A DNA stretch of 64,000 nt, taken from contig NZ_AP022601.1 in assembly GCF_010726765.1 (NCBI RefSeq), positions 3,968,001-4,032,000 of the forward strand, given 5' to 3'. The position numbers and the translations under genes are program-made. Below, in pieces: positions 9,814 to 19,341 of this stretch (positions are counted from its first letter, which is position 1; every line of letters starts with the position of its first letter). The notes below the pieces were generated by a model. It was not told where the DNA came from, ran no database searches, and saw only the letters and a list, made by a program, of their open reading frames with translations. The stretch is from Mycobacterium gallinarum. GTDB taxonomy: Bacteria > Actinomycetota > Actinomycetes > Mycobacteriales > Mycobacteriaceae.

Positions 9814-9924
9814 CTCTGCTCCCCTAAACGTTGACACTCGGGTAAGCCGAAGTTACCCCTCCCACGCTGTGGATACTTCGCAATTGCCGGAACAAACCAG
9901 GGGCCGACGCCGCATGATGATCCG

Positions 9925-11070
9925 ATGCATGAAGTACTACATGGCCACTGTGATCCGCGTTTCGACAAGGTCGCCGATGCCCTCGCCGACGAGATCCTCA
10001 GCGGCGGCGAGGTCGGCGCCGCTATAGCCATCGACATCGACGGTGAGTCCGTGGTCGACATGTGGGGCGGCCATGCCGACGCCGCCAAGACAGTGCCGTG
10101 GAAGCAGGACACCATCGTCAACGTCTGGTCGTCGACCAAGACGATAACCGCGCTGGCGGGGCTGATGCTCATCGACCGCGGGCTGGTCGAACCCACCGCG
10201 CCGGTGTCCGACTACTGGCCCGAATTCGCCGCGAACGGCAAGCAGCACATCGAGTTTCGTCATCTGATGTCACACACGTCCGGGTTGTCCGGATGGGACC
10301 AACCGGTCGTCACCGAAGACCTCTTCGACTGGGACAAATCGACCGCCGCACTGGCCGCGCAGGCGCCGTGGTGGGAACCGGGTACGGCGTCGGGCTATCA
10401 CGCCCTGACCTTCGGCCACCTCATCGGCGAGGTGCTGCGCCGCGTGACCGGTGCGACCCTGAAGGAATTTGTGCGCGACGAGATCGCCGGCCCGCTGGGC
10501 GCCGACTTCCAGATCGGTGCGCAACCGGCCGACGCAGACCGGATCGCCGAGATCATCCCGGCGACGGAACCGCTCGACCTACCCCCGATGGATCAGTGGC
10601 CCGCACCGATGCTGAAGACGTTCACCGGGCCGGCGCCCGACCCCGCCGTCGCCAACACCGACGGGTGGCGGGCAGCGGACATCGGCGGAGCCAACGGCCA
10701 CGGCAACGCCCGGTCGCTGACCCGGATCCTGTCCGCGATTTCGTTGGGCGGCACGGTGGACGGTGTCCAGCTGCTGAAACAGGAGACGATCGACAAGATC
10801 TTCGAGATCCACTCCGAGGGACCGGATCTCGTCCTGCTCAATCACCCGTTGACATTCGGGCTGGGATTCGGCCTGCCACAACGTGAGTCCATACCGTTCG
10901 TCCCCGACGGGCGGATCTGTTTCTGGGGCGGCTGGGGCGGGTCGTGGGAGACGATGAACCCCGACCGTCGAACCACCGTCGCCTACGTGATGAACAAGAT
11001 GGGCCCCGGTATCGAGGGCTCGCCCCGCACCGACCGCTACTACACGCTGATCTACGAGGCTCTGGCCTGA
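9925..11070 (+). CDS. Serine hydrolase of the beta-lactamase/esterase EstB family
   Basis: A 381-residue class C beta-lactamase-fold esterase. The nucleophile SxxK is in VWSSTKTITALAG near residue 69, and the conserved tyrosine motif is GYHALTFGHLIGE. The C-terminal core FWGGWGGSW replaces the usual KTG with a Gly-rich strand, as in many EstB/LipD-like carboxylesterases. No signal peptide is seen, so it is probably cytosolic. Related mycobacterial proteins are annotated as lipases or carboxylesterases; the substrate is unknown. Its stop overlaps the convergent neighbour by 19 bp. Confidence 0.82.
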   Translation: MHEVLHGHCDPRFDKVADALADEILSGGEVGAAIAIDIDGESVVDMWGGHADAAKTVPWKQDTIVNVWSSTKTITALAGLMLIDRGLVEPTAPVSDYWPEFAANGKQHIEFRHLMSHTSGLSGWDQPVVTEDLFDWDKSTAALAAQAPWWEPGTASGYHALTFGHLIGEVLRRVTGATLKEFVRDEIAGPLGADFQIGAQPADADRIAEIIPATEPLDLPPMDQWPAPMLKTFTGPAPDPAVANTDGWRAADIGGANGHGNARSLTRILSAISLGGTVDGVQLLKQETIDKIFEIHSEGPDLVLLNHPLTFGLGFGLPQRESIPFVPDGRICFWGGWGGSWETMNPDRRTTVAYVMNKMGPGIEGSPRTDRYYTLIYEALA

Positions 11071-11447
11071 CCTCGGATCGCCAGCCAGTCGAGCACGTCG
11101 AGACCCACGGCCCGCAGATCCTGGCGCGGTGACGCCGCGATCAGCGTGACGCCGTCGGCCACCCCGGTCGTTTCGATGTCGGCAATCAGCCCGGCGAGAC
11201 CGTCGACCGTACCGATGTAGTGCACTCCGTCGGCAGATTCCAGTTCGCCTCGCGCCGACCGGAAGTCGGCCGCCACCGCCACGGTCATGTCGAGGATGAC
11301 GGCGACCTCCTCGGAACCGGCCCGAATCCGGGTCCTGGCTCGACGCGCCTGTGACAGGTCGTCGGCAGCGACCCGCACGGCGGGCTCGGCGCCGTCGGTC
11401 AACTCAATCCAGTGCCCGTCGATGCCGTCTGCCACGAATAGCCGCAC
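11052..11447 (-). CDS. Hypothetical protein, flavin-monooxygenase-tail-like
   Basis: A 131-residue protein not recognised with confidence. The C-terminal half (GLAGLIADIETTGVADGVTL) resembles the last barrel strand of luciferase-like flavin monooxygenases, where a similar VADG segment precedes the C-terminal helix. If real, only a fragment of that fold remains, with no flavin-binding N-terminus. It is convergent with the esterase gene (19-bp overlap) and upstream of terC on the complementary strand. Coding looks genuine because of its regular codon bias, but no function can be assigned. Confidence 0.5.
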   Translation of the reverse strand: MRLFVADGIDGHWIELTDGAEPAVRVAADDLSQARRARTRIRAGSEEVAVILDMTVAVAADFRSARGELESADGVHYIGTVDGLAGLIADIETTGVADGVTLIAASPRQDLRAVGLDVLDWLAIRGQARAS

Positions 11448-11492
11448 GGCGGCGACGTTAGGCGCTGACGCGACCGCCGTCGAGCCTTGCGA

Positions 11493-12545
11493 TCAGTGCG
11501 AATCCAACGATTTCTCGGTTGCGTCCGGCGCTGTGCCGTTTCCGGTATCGCCGGTGTCGGCCTCACCGTCGTTCCCGTTCTTCACGTCGTGCACGCGCGT
11601 CTTGTACAGGCTGGCGACGGTCGTGATGAGCAGCGTCACGACGATCACGCCGAGGCTGGCCAGCGTCGGAATCTCGGGCACCGGCACGTGCTCACCACCG
11701 TTGATGAACGGCAGCTCGTTCTCGTGCAGCGCGTGCAGGATCAGCTTCACACCGATGAACGCGAGGATGATGGCCAGACCCTGCGACAGGTATACCAGCC
11801 GCTTCAACAGGTCGCCGAGTAGGAAGTACAGCTGACGCAGACCCATCAGCGCGAACACGTTCGCCGTGAACACCAGGTACGGCTCGCGCGTCAGGCCGTA
11901 GATCGCGGGGATCGAGTCCAGCGCGAAGAGCAGGTCGGTGGTGCCGAGAGCAACGATCACCAGGAACATCGGCGTCATCAATCGCTTGCCGTTGTCCTTG
12001 ATCCACATCTTCAGGCCGTGCCACTCGTCGGTCAGGCTCAGGTGCTTACGCGCGAAGCGGACAACGAAGTTCTCGGCGTCGTCGTCGTGGTCGGTGTCGC
12101 GGACGAGCGTGATCGCGGTGTAGACCAGGAAAGCGCCGAATGCGTAGAAGATCCACGAGAACTGGTTGATGGCCACCGCGCCGAGCGCGATGAAGATGCC
12201 GCGGAAGACCAGCGCCAGAATGATGCCGACCAGCAGTGCCTGCTGCTGGTACTTCCTCGGCACGTTGAAGCTCGCCATGATGATCAAGAAGATGAACAGG
12301 TTGTCCACCGACAAGCTGTACTCGGTGAGCCAGCCCGTGAAGAACTCCAGGCCGAACTGGCTGCCGTGGAAGAACCACACCCAGATACCGAAGGCCACTG
12401 CCAGCGTGATGTAGATGGTGAGGTAAGTCGCGGTTTCGCGCCTCGACGGTTCATGCGGCCGACGCCCGATGACGATGACGTCGAACAGCAGAATCGCGAC
12501 CGTCACGCCCAGCGTGATGATCCACTCGAGTTGAGAAACGTTCAC
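11493..12545 (-). CDS. TerC/Alx family integral membrane protein
   Basis: A 350-residue TerC-family membrane protein with about eight or nine hydrophobic segments and the family motifs WLTEYSLSVDNLFIFLIIM and ALGTTDLLFALDSIPAIYG, whose Asp residues line a probable metal path. Family members (Alx, MeeF/MeeY) export manganese and help metallate secreted proteins. The GTG at 12545 was chosen because a strong GGAGG lies five bases upstream. The leader holds a yybP-ykoY riboswitch, so Mn2+-dependent expression is expected. The tail of about 35 residues is hydrophilic. Confidence 0.9.
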   Translation of the reverse strand: MNVSQLEWIITLGVTVAILLFDVIVIGRRPHEPSRRETATYLTIYITLAVAFGIWVWFFHGSQFGLEFFTGWLTEYSLSVDNLFIFLIIMASFNVPRKYQQQALLVGIILALVFRGIFIALGAVAINQFSWIFYAFGAFLVYTAITLVRDTDHDDDAENFVVRFARKHLSLTDEWHGLKMWIKDNGKRLMTPMFLVIVALGTTDLLFALDSIPAIYGLTREPYLVFTANVFALMGLRQLYFLLGDLLKRLVYLSQGLAIILAFIGVKLILHALHENELPFINGGEHVPVPEIPTLASLGVIVVTLLITTVASLYKTRVHDVKNGNDGEADTGDTGNGTAPDATEKSLDSH

Positions 12546-12594
12546 AAAACCTCCGGTCGCCGCGGCGGGCAACGAATGCAGCCCGAATAACGCC

Positions 12595-12694
12595 GGAGGT
12601 CTCTTCCACCGCAAGTCGTAAGCGGTCCGCAGCACCGGTCGTCCCATTTAGGCCGACGTGATGACGACGCTGCAGCGAAGGAATACTCCCCTCC
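12595..12694 (-). promoter_or_regulatory. yybP-ykoY (Mn2+) riboswitch upstream of terC
   Basis: On the minus strand the element opens with GGAGGGGAGTA (12694 downward) and closes with GAGACCTCC (ending at 12595). This reproduces the class consensus of a P1 helix around a GGGGAGUA loop and a terminal AGACCU segment. The internal helix GCAGC/GCTGC and the CGTCGTCA...ACCGG loops fit the known architecture. The 3' P1 strand continues into CCTCCGG, which is complementary to the terC Shine-Dalgarno CCGGAGG at 12550-12556, so P1 formation on Mn2+ binding should expose the ribosome site. Class assignment is from consensus recall and gene context. Confidence 0.85.
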
Positions 12695-12827
12695 GTACAT
12701 GATTCTGCCAGGTAACCGCGATTGACCGAAATCGAGGGAATCAAACGTCGGGCCGGTGGCGCAATTGTGATCGGCCACCGCGTGCGGCGCGCGTGCGCCG
12801 ACCGCGCCGCTTAGTAGTTTTATAGCC

Positions 12828-15800
12828 GTGACTGGGGATGTTGGGCCCGAAGTACCTCGGCAGTATTTGCTGTCGCGGCATGCCCCCGAGCCCAGAACGC
12901 TCATCGACATTCTCTACGAGACTGCCAGCCGTCATCCCGACTCGCCTGCCATCGATGACGGCGAGGTTCAGCTCACCTATGCCGAGCTGATCTCCGACAT
13001 TGAAGACAGTGTCGAGTGGTTGGCCGCCCGCGGGATCGGGCGCGGTGATCGCGTCGGTATCCGGATGCCGTCGGGCAGCTACGCGCTGTACGTGGCGATC
13101 CTCGCGACGCTGGCCAGCGGCGCTGCCTACGTTCCGGTCGACGCCGACGATCCCGACGAACGGGCGGACCTGGTGTTCACCGAGGCCAACGTCGTCGCGA
13201 TCATCACCGAGGCCGGGCTGATCCGCGCGCAGGGTTCCTCGCGGGGGTGGCGCGCCGCGGCTCCGCTCGGGCGCGACGACGCCTGGATCATCTTCACGTC
13301 CGGTTCCACCGGAACCCCCAAGGGCGTGGCCGTCACACACCGAAGCGCGGCCGCGTTCGTCGACGCGGAAGCGCGAATGTTCCTGCAGGACAGCCCACTC
13401 GGGCCGAACGATCGGGTGCTCGCTGGGCTGTCGGTGGCCTTCGATGCGTCGTGTGAGGAGATGTGGCTGGCCTGGCGGCACGGGGCATGCCTGGTGCCCG
13501 CGCCACGTTCGCTGGTGCGCAGCGGCATGGACCTGGGCCCGTGGCTGGTGTCGCGAGACATCACTGTCGTCTCCACGGTGCCGACGCTGGCGGCTCTGTG
13601 GCCCGCCGAGGCGCTCGAGGCGGTGCGCCTGTTGATCTTCGGCGGCGAGGCCTGCCCGCCGGAACTGGCCGAGCGGCTCGCTGTCGAGGGCCGCGAGGTG
13701 TGGAACACCTACGGACCCACCGAGGCGACCGTCGTCGCATGCGCGGCGCGGCTGCGCGGTTGGGCACCGGTGAGCATCGGGCGTCCGCTGCCGGGCTGGG
13801 ACCTGGCGGTGGTCGACAGGTCGGGTGTGCCGGTCGCTCTCGGGGAGGTCGGCGAACTGGTGATAGGCGGCGTCGGGCTGGCCCGGTACCTGGACCCGGA
13901 GAAGGACGCCGAAAAGTACGCACCGATGCCCACCCTTGGATGGAGCCGCGCGTACCGCAGCGGCGACCTGGTTCGCCTCGAAGACGACGGCCTCTACTTC
14001 CAGGGGCGCGCCGACGACCAGGTCAAGGTGGGCGGCCGGCGGATCGAGCTGGGCGAGGTCGACTCTGCGCTCGTCCACCTACCCGGCGTCAGCGGCGGCG
14101 CGGCCGCGGTGCGGCGCACGGCCAGCGGTACCCCGCTGTTGGTCGGTTACATCGCCAGCGCCGATCCCGCGTTCGATCTCGCTGCCGCCCGCACAACGCT
14201 GGCCGAGACGTTGCCTGCCGCGCTCGTGCCGCGTCTGGTGCTCGTCGACGAACTGCCGACGCGGACGTCCGGCAAGGTCGACCGCGACGCGCTGCCATGG
14301 CCGCCACCCGGCGAACCCGAGGACGCGGACACACCCGACCTCGGCGGCACGATGGGCTGGGTGGCCGGTCTGTGGCGCGACGTCCTAGCCGCACCCATCG
14401 AGGGGCCCGAGGCGGACTTCTTCGCGCTCGGCGGCGGATCTTTGTCGGCCGCCCAGCTGGTGGCCGCCCTACGGCAGCGCTATCCGCAGGTGACCGTGGC
14501 GGACCTCTACGACCATCCGCGCCTCGGATCGCTGACCGGGTACCTCGATGAGTTGAAACCGCCACCGCGGGTAGAGACCCGTGTGGTCAAACCGACGCCG
14601 TGGCTCTCACAAGCAGTCCAGGTTGCGCTGACGCTCCCGCTGGCCACGCTGACGGCGCTGCAGTGGGTGGTCTGGCTCGCACTGGCCAACAACATCGCCG
14701 CGGAGCTGAACCTGGTGCCGTGGACGGCGCCGATCAGCTGGTGGTGGATCCTCGCGGGCTTCCTGCTTTTCGTCACACCGCTCGGCCGGATGGGCATCGC
14801 AGTGCTGTTCGCACGGATGCTGCTGTCGGGGCTGGAACCCGGCACATACCGTCGAGGTGGGCCGGAGCATCTGCGGGTGTGGTTCGCCGAGCGTCTCGCC
14901 GAAGCCAGCGGTGCGGAGAACCTGGCAGGCGCGCCGTGGCTGGTGTACTACGCGCGCGCGCTCGGGAACAAGGTCGGCAAGGGGGTCGACCTGCACTCGG
15001 CTCCACCGGTCACCGGCATGCTCAAGCTCGGTCACCGCAGTTCGGTCGAACCCGAAGTCGACCTGACGGGTCACTGGATCGACGGCGACCAATTCCACGT
15101 CGGACGGATCAGCATCGGCAACGACGCCACGATCGGCGCCCGCACGACGTTGCACCCGGGCGCCGTCGTCGGCAAGAACGCCGATGTCGCACCGGGCTCA
15201 GGTGTCGTCGGCAAGGTCAAGAACGGTCAGTACTGGAAGGGCTCACCCGCGGTGAAGTCCGGGAAGGCCCGCCATCCGTGGCCGGATCACCGGCCGCACA
15301 GGGCACCGGTGTGGGTCGCGGTCTACGGGGCGACGTCGGTGCTGCTCGGCGCGGTTCCGCTGCTGGCGCTCGGTGTCGGTCTCGCCGTGATCGGCTGGGG
15401 TGTCCGCGGCGCCGACACCGTTGCGGCGGCCATCACCCCCGCTGCAGTGTGGACTCCGGCCGCGACCCTGGCCGCCGTGCTGACCTATGCGCTACTGACC
15501 ATCGTCGGGGTGCGACTGCTCTCCCTGTGGCTCAGCGAGGGTTATCACCCGGTGCGCAGTCGCGTCGGGTGGCAGATATGGGCCACCGAACGACTGATGG
15601 ATGCCGCACGCAACTACCTCTTCCCCCTGTATGCCAGCCTGCTGACGCCGTGGTGGCTGCGGTTACTCGGCGCGAAAGTGGGTCGTGGCACCGAGATCTC
15701 GACCGCGCTGCTTACCCCGAAGTTCACCGTGGTCGAAGACGGTGCCTTTCTGGCCGACGACACCATGGTCGCCTCGTACGAACTCGGTGGGGGCTGGATA

Positions 15801-16754
15801 CACGTCGCGAAGGCGACGATCGGCAAGCGGGCGTTCCTCGGCAACTCCGGCATCACCCAGCCCGGCCGTAAGGTGCCCGACGACGGGTTGGTCGCGGTGC
15901 TGTCCGCCGCACCGCACAAGGCCAAGGCCGGATCGTCGTGGCTGGGCAGTCCGCCGGTTCGGTTGCGGCGCAAGCCGACAGCGGCTGACACGCTGCGCAC
16001 GTTCCACCCGTCGGTACGGCTGAAGATCCTGCGCTCCCTGGTGGAGACGTGCCGGATCGTTCCGCTGATCGTGACGTTCGCAATCGGCGTCGCCGTGCTG
16101 CTGACGCTGCAGTGGCTGGCGGTCACCGTCGGTTGGTGGTGGGCGGCGCTGGCAGGCGGCGTCGTCATGCTGACCGCGGGTGCGATCGCGGGCGGTATTG
16201 CCGTGGTCGCGAAATGGGTTGTGGTAGGGCGTATCCGGGCCATCGAACATCCGTTGTGGTCCGCGTTCGTGTGGCGCAACGAGGTATCGGACACCTTCGT
16301 CGAGACCGTGGCGGCGCCGTGGTTCGCGCGTGCCGCCACCGGAACGCCGGTGATGAACCTGTGGCTGCGGGCGCTCGGCGCGTCGATCGGGCGCGGCGTG
16401 TGGTGCGAGACGTACTGGCTGCCCGAGGCCGATCTGGTCACCCTCGGCGGGGGTTCGACGGTCAACCGCGGCTGCGTGGTCCAGACGCACCTCTTCCACG
16501 ACCGCATCATGCGGATGGACACCGTTGTGCTGGAGGAGGGTGCGACGCTGGGCCCGCACTGTGTCGCGCTACCCGCCGCGCGGATCGGCGCGGGCGCGAC
16601 GGTCGGCCCGGCCTCCCTGGTGATGCGCGGCGACGAGGTTCCGCCCTCGACCCGCTGGCTGGGCAATCCGATCGCACCGTGGAACCTGTTCCGTAAGAAG
16701 CGCGGCGGCAGCCCTGATCCAGCGCCCGAGAAGCCAGAAGACGCCGCCGCGTGA
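12828..16754 (+). CDS. Pls/PosA-type NRPS with membrane and left-handed beta-helix acyltransferase domains
   Basis: A 1308-residue single-module synthetase. Residues 30-500 are an adenylation domain with A3 IIFTSGSTGTPKG, A5 NTYGPTEATV, A7 YRSGDLVRLEDDG, A8 GGRRIELGEVDS and A10 TSGKVDRDAL. A carrier domain follows near residue 530, with phosphopantetheine serine in FFALGGGSLSAAQL. The rest alternates membrane segments (about 600-670, 830-905 and 1070-1120) with three hexapeptide left-handed beta-helix regions. This is the layout of epsilon-poly-lysine synthetase and relatives, where the C-terminal half condenses one amino acid iteratively. There is no condensation or thioesterase domain. It overlaps the next gene by 4 bp. 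Confidence 0.85.
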   Translation: MTGDVGPEVPRQYLLSRHAPEPRTLIDILYETASRHPDSPAIDDGEVQLTYAELISDIEDSVEWLAARGIGRGDRVGIRMPSGSYALYVAILATLASGAAYVPVDADDPDERADLVFTEANVVAIITEAGLIRAQGSSRGWRAAAPLGRDDAWIIFTSGSTGTPKGVAVTHRSAAAFVDAEARMFLQDSPLGPNDRVLAGLSVAFDASCEEMWLAWRHGACLVPAPRSLVRSGMDLGPWLVSRDITVVSTVPTLAALWPAEALEAVRLLIFGGEACPPELAERLAVEGREVWNTYGPTEATVVACAARLRGWAPVSIGRPLPGWDLAVVDRSGVPVALGEVGELVIGGVGLARYLDPEKDAEKYAPMPTLGWSRAYRSGDLVRLEDDGLYFQGRADDQVKVGGRRIELGEVDSALVHLPGVSGGAAAVRRTASGTPLLVGYIASADPAFDLAAARTTLAETLPAALVPRLVLVDELPTRTSGKVDRDALPWPPPGEPEDADTPDLGGTMGWVAGLWRDVLAAPIEGPEADFFALGGGSLSAAQLVAALRQRYPQVTVADLYDHPRLGSLTGYLDELKPPPRVETRVVKPTPWLSQAVQVALTLPLATLTALQWVVWLALANNIAAELNLVPWTAPISWWWILAGFLLFVTPLGRMGIAVLFARMLLSGLEPGTYRRGGPEHLRVWFAERLAEASGAENLAGAPWLVYYARALGNKVGKGVDLHSAPPVTGMLKLGHRSSVEPEVDLTGHWIDGDQFHVGRISIGNDATIGARTTLHPGAVVGKNADVAPGSGVVGKVKNGQYWKGSPAVKSGKARHPWPDHRPHRAPVWVAVYGATSVLLGAVPLLALGVGLAVIGWGVRGADTVAAAITPAAVWTPAATLAAVLTYALLTIVGVRLLSLWLSEGYHPVRSRVGWQIWATERLMDAARNYLFPLYASLLTPWWLRLLGAKVGRGTEISTALLTPKFTVVEDGAFLADDTMVASYELGGGWIHVAKATIGKRAFLGNSGITQPGRKVPDDGLVAVLSAAPHKAKAGSSWLGSPPVRLRRKPTAADTLRTFHPSVRLKILRSLVETCRIVPLIVTFAIGVAVLLTLQWLAVTVGWWWAALAGGVVMLTAGAIAGGIAVVAKWVVVGRIRAIEHPLWSAFVWRNEVSDTFVETVAAPWFARAATGTPVMNLWLRALGASIGRGVWCETYWLPEADLVTLGGGSTVNRGCVVQTHLFHDRIMRMDTVVLEEGATLGPHCVALPAARIGAGATVGPASLVMRGDEVPPSTRWLGNPIAPWNLFRKKRGGSPDPAPEKPEDAAA

Positions 16755-18088
16755 CACGGAGCAAGAAGAAGGGACCCCCACCCGTCATCGATCCATACAT
16801 TCCGGCCAACGGCAATTTCGGCTACCGGGTATCGCGCTACGAACTCGATCTGGAATACAAGGTGGCGATCAACCGACTGACGGGCACAGCCACCATCACC
16901 GCCGTGACGCTGGCCGCGCTGCGCAGTTTCACCCTCGACATGTCGCATGCGCTTTCGGTGACCAAGGTGACCGTGAACGGTCGGCGGCCGGCACAGTTCC
17001 GGTCGTCTCAGAACAAGCTGCACATCGGGTTGGCGGACGCCGTGCCGGCCGGCGCAGCGATGTCGATCGTGGTGCGATACGGCGGTTCTCCGCGGCCGAT
17101 CCGCTCCCTTTGGGGCGACGTGGGTTTCGAGGAACTCACCGAGGGCGTGCTGGTGGCCGGTCAACCGAACGGCGCGGCCTCCTGGTTTCCCTGCGACGAC
17201 CACCCCAGCGCGAAGGCGAGCTTCTCCGTCCGGATCAGCACCGAGAGTCCGTACTACGCGCTGGCCAACGGCGAGCTGGTGTCCAAGCGCGCGCGGGCCG
17301 GGATGACGACCTGGACCTATGAGCAGGCGGAGCCGACGTCTACATATCTCATGACGCTGCAGATCGGCGTGTACAGCAGACACCGAATGGCCAAGAACGG
17401 CGTCCCGATGCATGCCCTTCTGCCGGACCGGTTGCGGCGCAACTTCGATCAAGACTTCGCCGACCAGCCGAAGATGATGAAACTGTTCGTCAAGCTGTTC
17501 GGCCCGTACCCCCTGGCGACCGGATACACCGTGGTCATCACCGATGATGACCTCGAGATACCGCTTGAGGCGCAAGGTATCTCGATCTTCGGCGCCAATC
17601 ACTGCGACGGTCGGGGCAGCTCCGAACGGCTGATTGCGCACGAACTGGCCCACCAGTGGTTCGGCAATTCGGTCACCGCCCAACGTTGGCGGCACATCTG
17701 GCTACACGAGGGCTTCGCCTGCTACGCGGAGTGGTTGTGGTCAGAACACTCGGGCGGCCGCACCGCCGACGAGTGGGCGCACCACTACTACCAGCGGTTG
17801 GCGGATTCGTCGCAGGACCTGCTGCTGGCCGACCCTGGCCCGCGCGACATGTTCGACGATCGGGTGTACAAGCGGGGCGCCATCACACTTCACGTGCTGC
17901 GCCGTCAAATCGGCGACGAGAATTTCTTTGCGCTGCTTCGTGATTGGACGCAACGTCACCGGCACAGCACGGCCGTCACCGACGACTTCACCGGGCTCGC
18001 CTCGAATTACACCAACGAGTCCTTGCGGCCGTTGTGGGCTACATGGCTCTACTCCACGGAACTGCCTTCCCTGGATTTTTCACCGTGA
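16751..18088 (+). CDS. M1-family zinc aminopeptidase
   Basis: A 445-residue gluzincin. The zinc site HELAHQWFG (near residue 297) is followed exactly 18 residues later by the third ligand Glu in LHEGFACYAEWLW. An N-terminal beta-sandwich precedes it, and the exopeptidase GAMEN motif is replaced by EAQGISIFG. The protein is shorter than typical PepN (about 870 residues) because it lacks the C-terminal helical domain. No signal peptide is seen. GTGA overlaps link it to the NRPS upstream and the flippase-like gene downstream, so it may process or edit the amino-acid product of that synthetase. Confidence 0.85.
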   Translation: MTRSKKKGPPPVIDPYIPANGNFGYRVSRYELDLEYKVAINRLTGTATITAVTLAALRSFTLDMSHALSVTKVTVNGRRPAQFRSSQNKLHIGLADAVPAGAAMSIVVRYGGSPRPIRSLWGDVGFEELTEGVLVAGQPNGAASWFPCDDHPSAKASFSVRISTESPYYALANGELVSKRARAGMTTWTYEQAEPTSTYLMTLQIGVYSRHRMAKNGVPMHALLPDRLRRNFDQDFADQPKMMKLFVKLFGPYPLATGYTVVITDDDLEIPLEAQGISIFGANHCDGRGSSERLIAHELAHQWFGNSVTAQRWRHIWLHEGFACYAEWLWSEHSGGRTADEWAHHYYQRLADSSQDLLLADPGPRDMFDDRVYKRGAITLHVLRRQIGDENFFALLRDWTQRHRHSTAVTDDFTGLASNYTNESLRPLWATWLYSTELPSLDFSP

Positions 18089-19341
18089 CCGATGCCGGCA
18101 CACCGGGCCCCGTCGCGCGCGCGAGCGTCGCACGGGTCGGCGTGGCAACGGCGCTGTCCGCGCTGTGCGGCTACACGGTGCTGTATCTGGCCGCCCGCGA
18201 CCTCGAGCCGATCGGGTTCTCCGTCTTCGGGGTCTTCTGGGGAGCCTTCGGGCTGGTGACCGGCGCAGCGTTCGGCCTGTTGCAGGAGACGACGAGGGAG
18301 GTGCGCTCGGCCGGTTACATCGATATCGCCGATGGACCGCGGACCCACGCGATGAGGGTGGCGGCGATGGTCGGCGTGGCGGCGGCCGCGCTGATCGCGG
18401 TGAGTTCGCCGCTGTGGTCGGCCCATGTGTTCGCCGATGAACGATGGCTTTCGGTTGGGCTGCTGGCCGGCGGCCTTGCCGGTTTCTGCCTGCACGCCAC
18501 GCTGCTCGGCATGCTGGCGGGGCTGAACCGCTGGACGGCATACGGGTCGTTGATGGTGACCGACGCGGTACTGCGGGTGATCGTGGCCGTCGCGACGTTC
18601 CTGGTGGGCTGGGCCCTGGTCGGATATCTGTGGGCCACAGTGGCCGGGGCGATCGCCTGGCTGCTCATGTTGGTCGTCTCCCCCGCCACGCGCGAGGCGG
18701 CCAGGCTGCTGACGCCGGGCGGCACGGTTACGTTCCTGCGCGGCGCCTCGCATTCGATCGCTGCCGCGGGGGCGAGTGCGGTTCTGGTGATGGGCTTTCC
18801 GGTGCTGCTCAAGGCGACGTCGGGTGACCTGGGTGCGACGGGTGGCGTCGTCATTCTGGCCGTGACGCTCACCCGCGCACCGCTGTTGGTACCCCTGACC
18901 GCAATGCAGGGCAATCTGATCGCACATTTCGTCGACCAGCGCACCGAGCGCATGCAGGCGCTGATGAAACCGGCGGCCGCGGTGATCGGGCTGGGTCTGC
19001 TCGGCGTGGTGGCCGCCGGAGTCTTCGGACCGTGGCTGCTGCGCAACGCATTCGGCGCCGAGTACCGCGCCGAGGGCGCGCTGCTGGCGTGGCTCACCGC
19101 CGCGGCGATCGCGATCGCACTGTTGACGCTGACCGGTGCCGCGACGGTGGCGGCGGCGCTGCACCGGGCGTACTCACTGGGATGGGTCTCGGCGACGGTC
19201 GCATCGACGGCACTGTTGTTGCTGCCGTTGGACATCGAGACGCGCACCGTGATCGCCCTGCTGTGCGGGCCGCTGGTCGGAATCGTGGTGCACCTGAGTG
19301 CGCTGGCGCGTGCTCGCGCGTCAGTCCTGCCGGATGGGTGA
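18085..19341 (+). CDS. Polytopic membrane protein, flippase/MVF-like (Rv3630 position)
   Basis: A 418-residue, strongly hydrophobic protein with roughly twelve predicted membrane spans and a Wzx/oligosaccharide-flippase appearance: paired helices, short loops and few charged residues. The GTG at 18085 overlaps the aminopeptidase stop as GTGA. It occupies the position of Rv3630 in M. tuberculosis, upstream of galE1. A lipid-linked precursor flippase or exporter is a reasonable inference, but no substrate motif is visible. Its 3' end overlaps the convergent tetR gene by 21 bp. Confidence 0.65.
   Translation: MTDAGTPGPVARASVARVGVATALSALCGYTVLYLAARDLEPIGFSVFGVFWGAFGLVTGAAFGLLQETTREVRSAGYIDIADGPRTHAMRVAAMVGVAAAALIAVSSPLWSAHVFADERWLSVGLLAGGLAGFCLHATLLGMLAGLNRWTAYGSLMVTDAVLRVIVAVATFLVGWALVGYLWATVAGAIAWLLMLVVSPATREAARLLTPGGTVTFLRGASHSIAAAGASAVLVMGFPVLLKATSGDLGATGGVVILAVTLTRAPLLVPLTAMQGNLIAHFVDQRTERMQALMKPAAAVIGLGLLGVVAAGVFGPWLLRNAFGAEYRAEGALLAWLTAAAIAIALLTLTGAATVAAALHRAYSLGWVSATVASTALLLLPLDIETRTVIALLCGPLVGIVVHLSALARARASVLPDG

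Noticed and set aside
14600..15871. Open frame of 423 codons on the plus strand inside the NRPS gene
   Set aside because: It is in a different frame from the NRPS, whose adenylation, carrier and membrane motifs run through this region. The alternative product is Arg/Gly-rich and motif-free, as is typical of shadow frames in GC-rich DNA.
15614..17695. Open frame of 693 codons on the minus strand
   Set aside because: It opposes the NRPS and aminopeptidase genes, both supported by catalytic motifs. It has no RBS-supported start and low-complexity composition.
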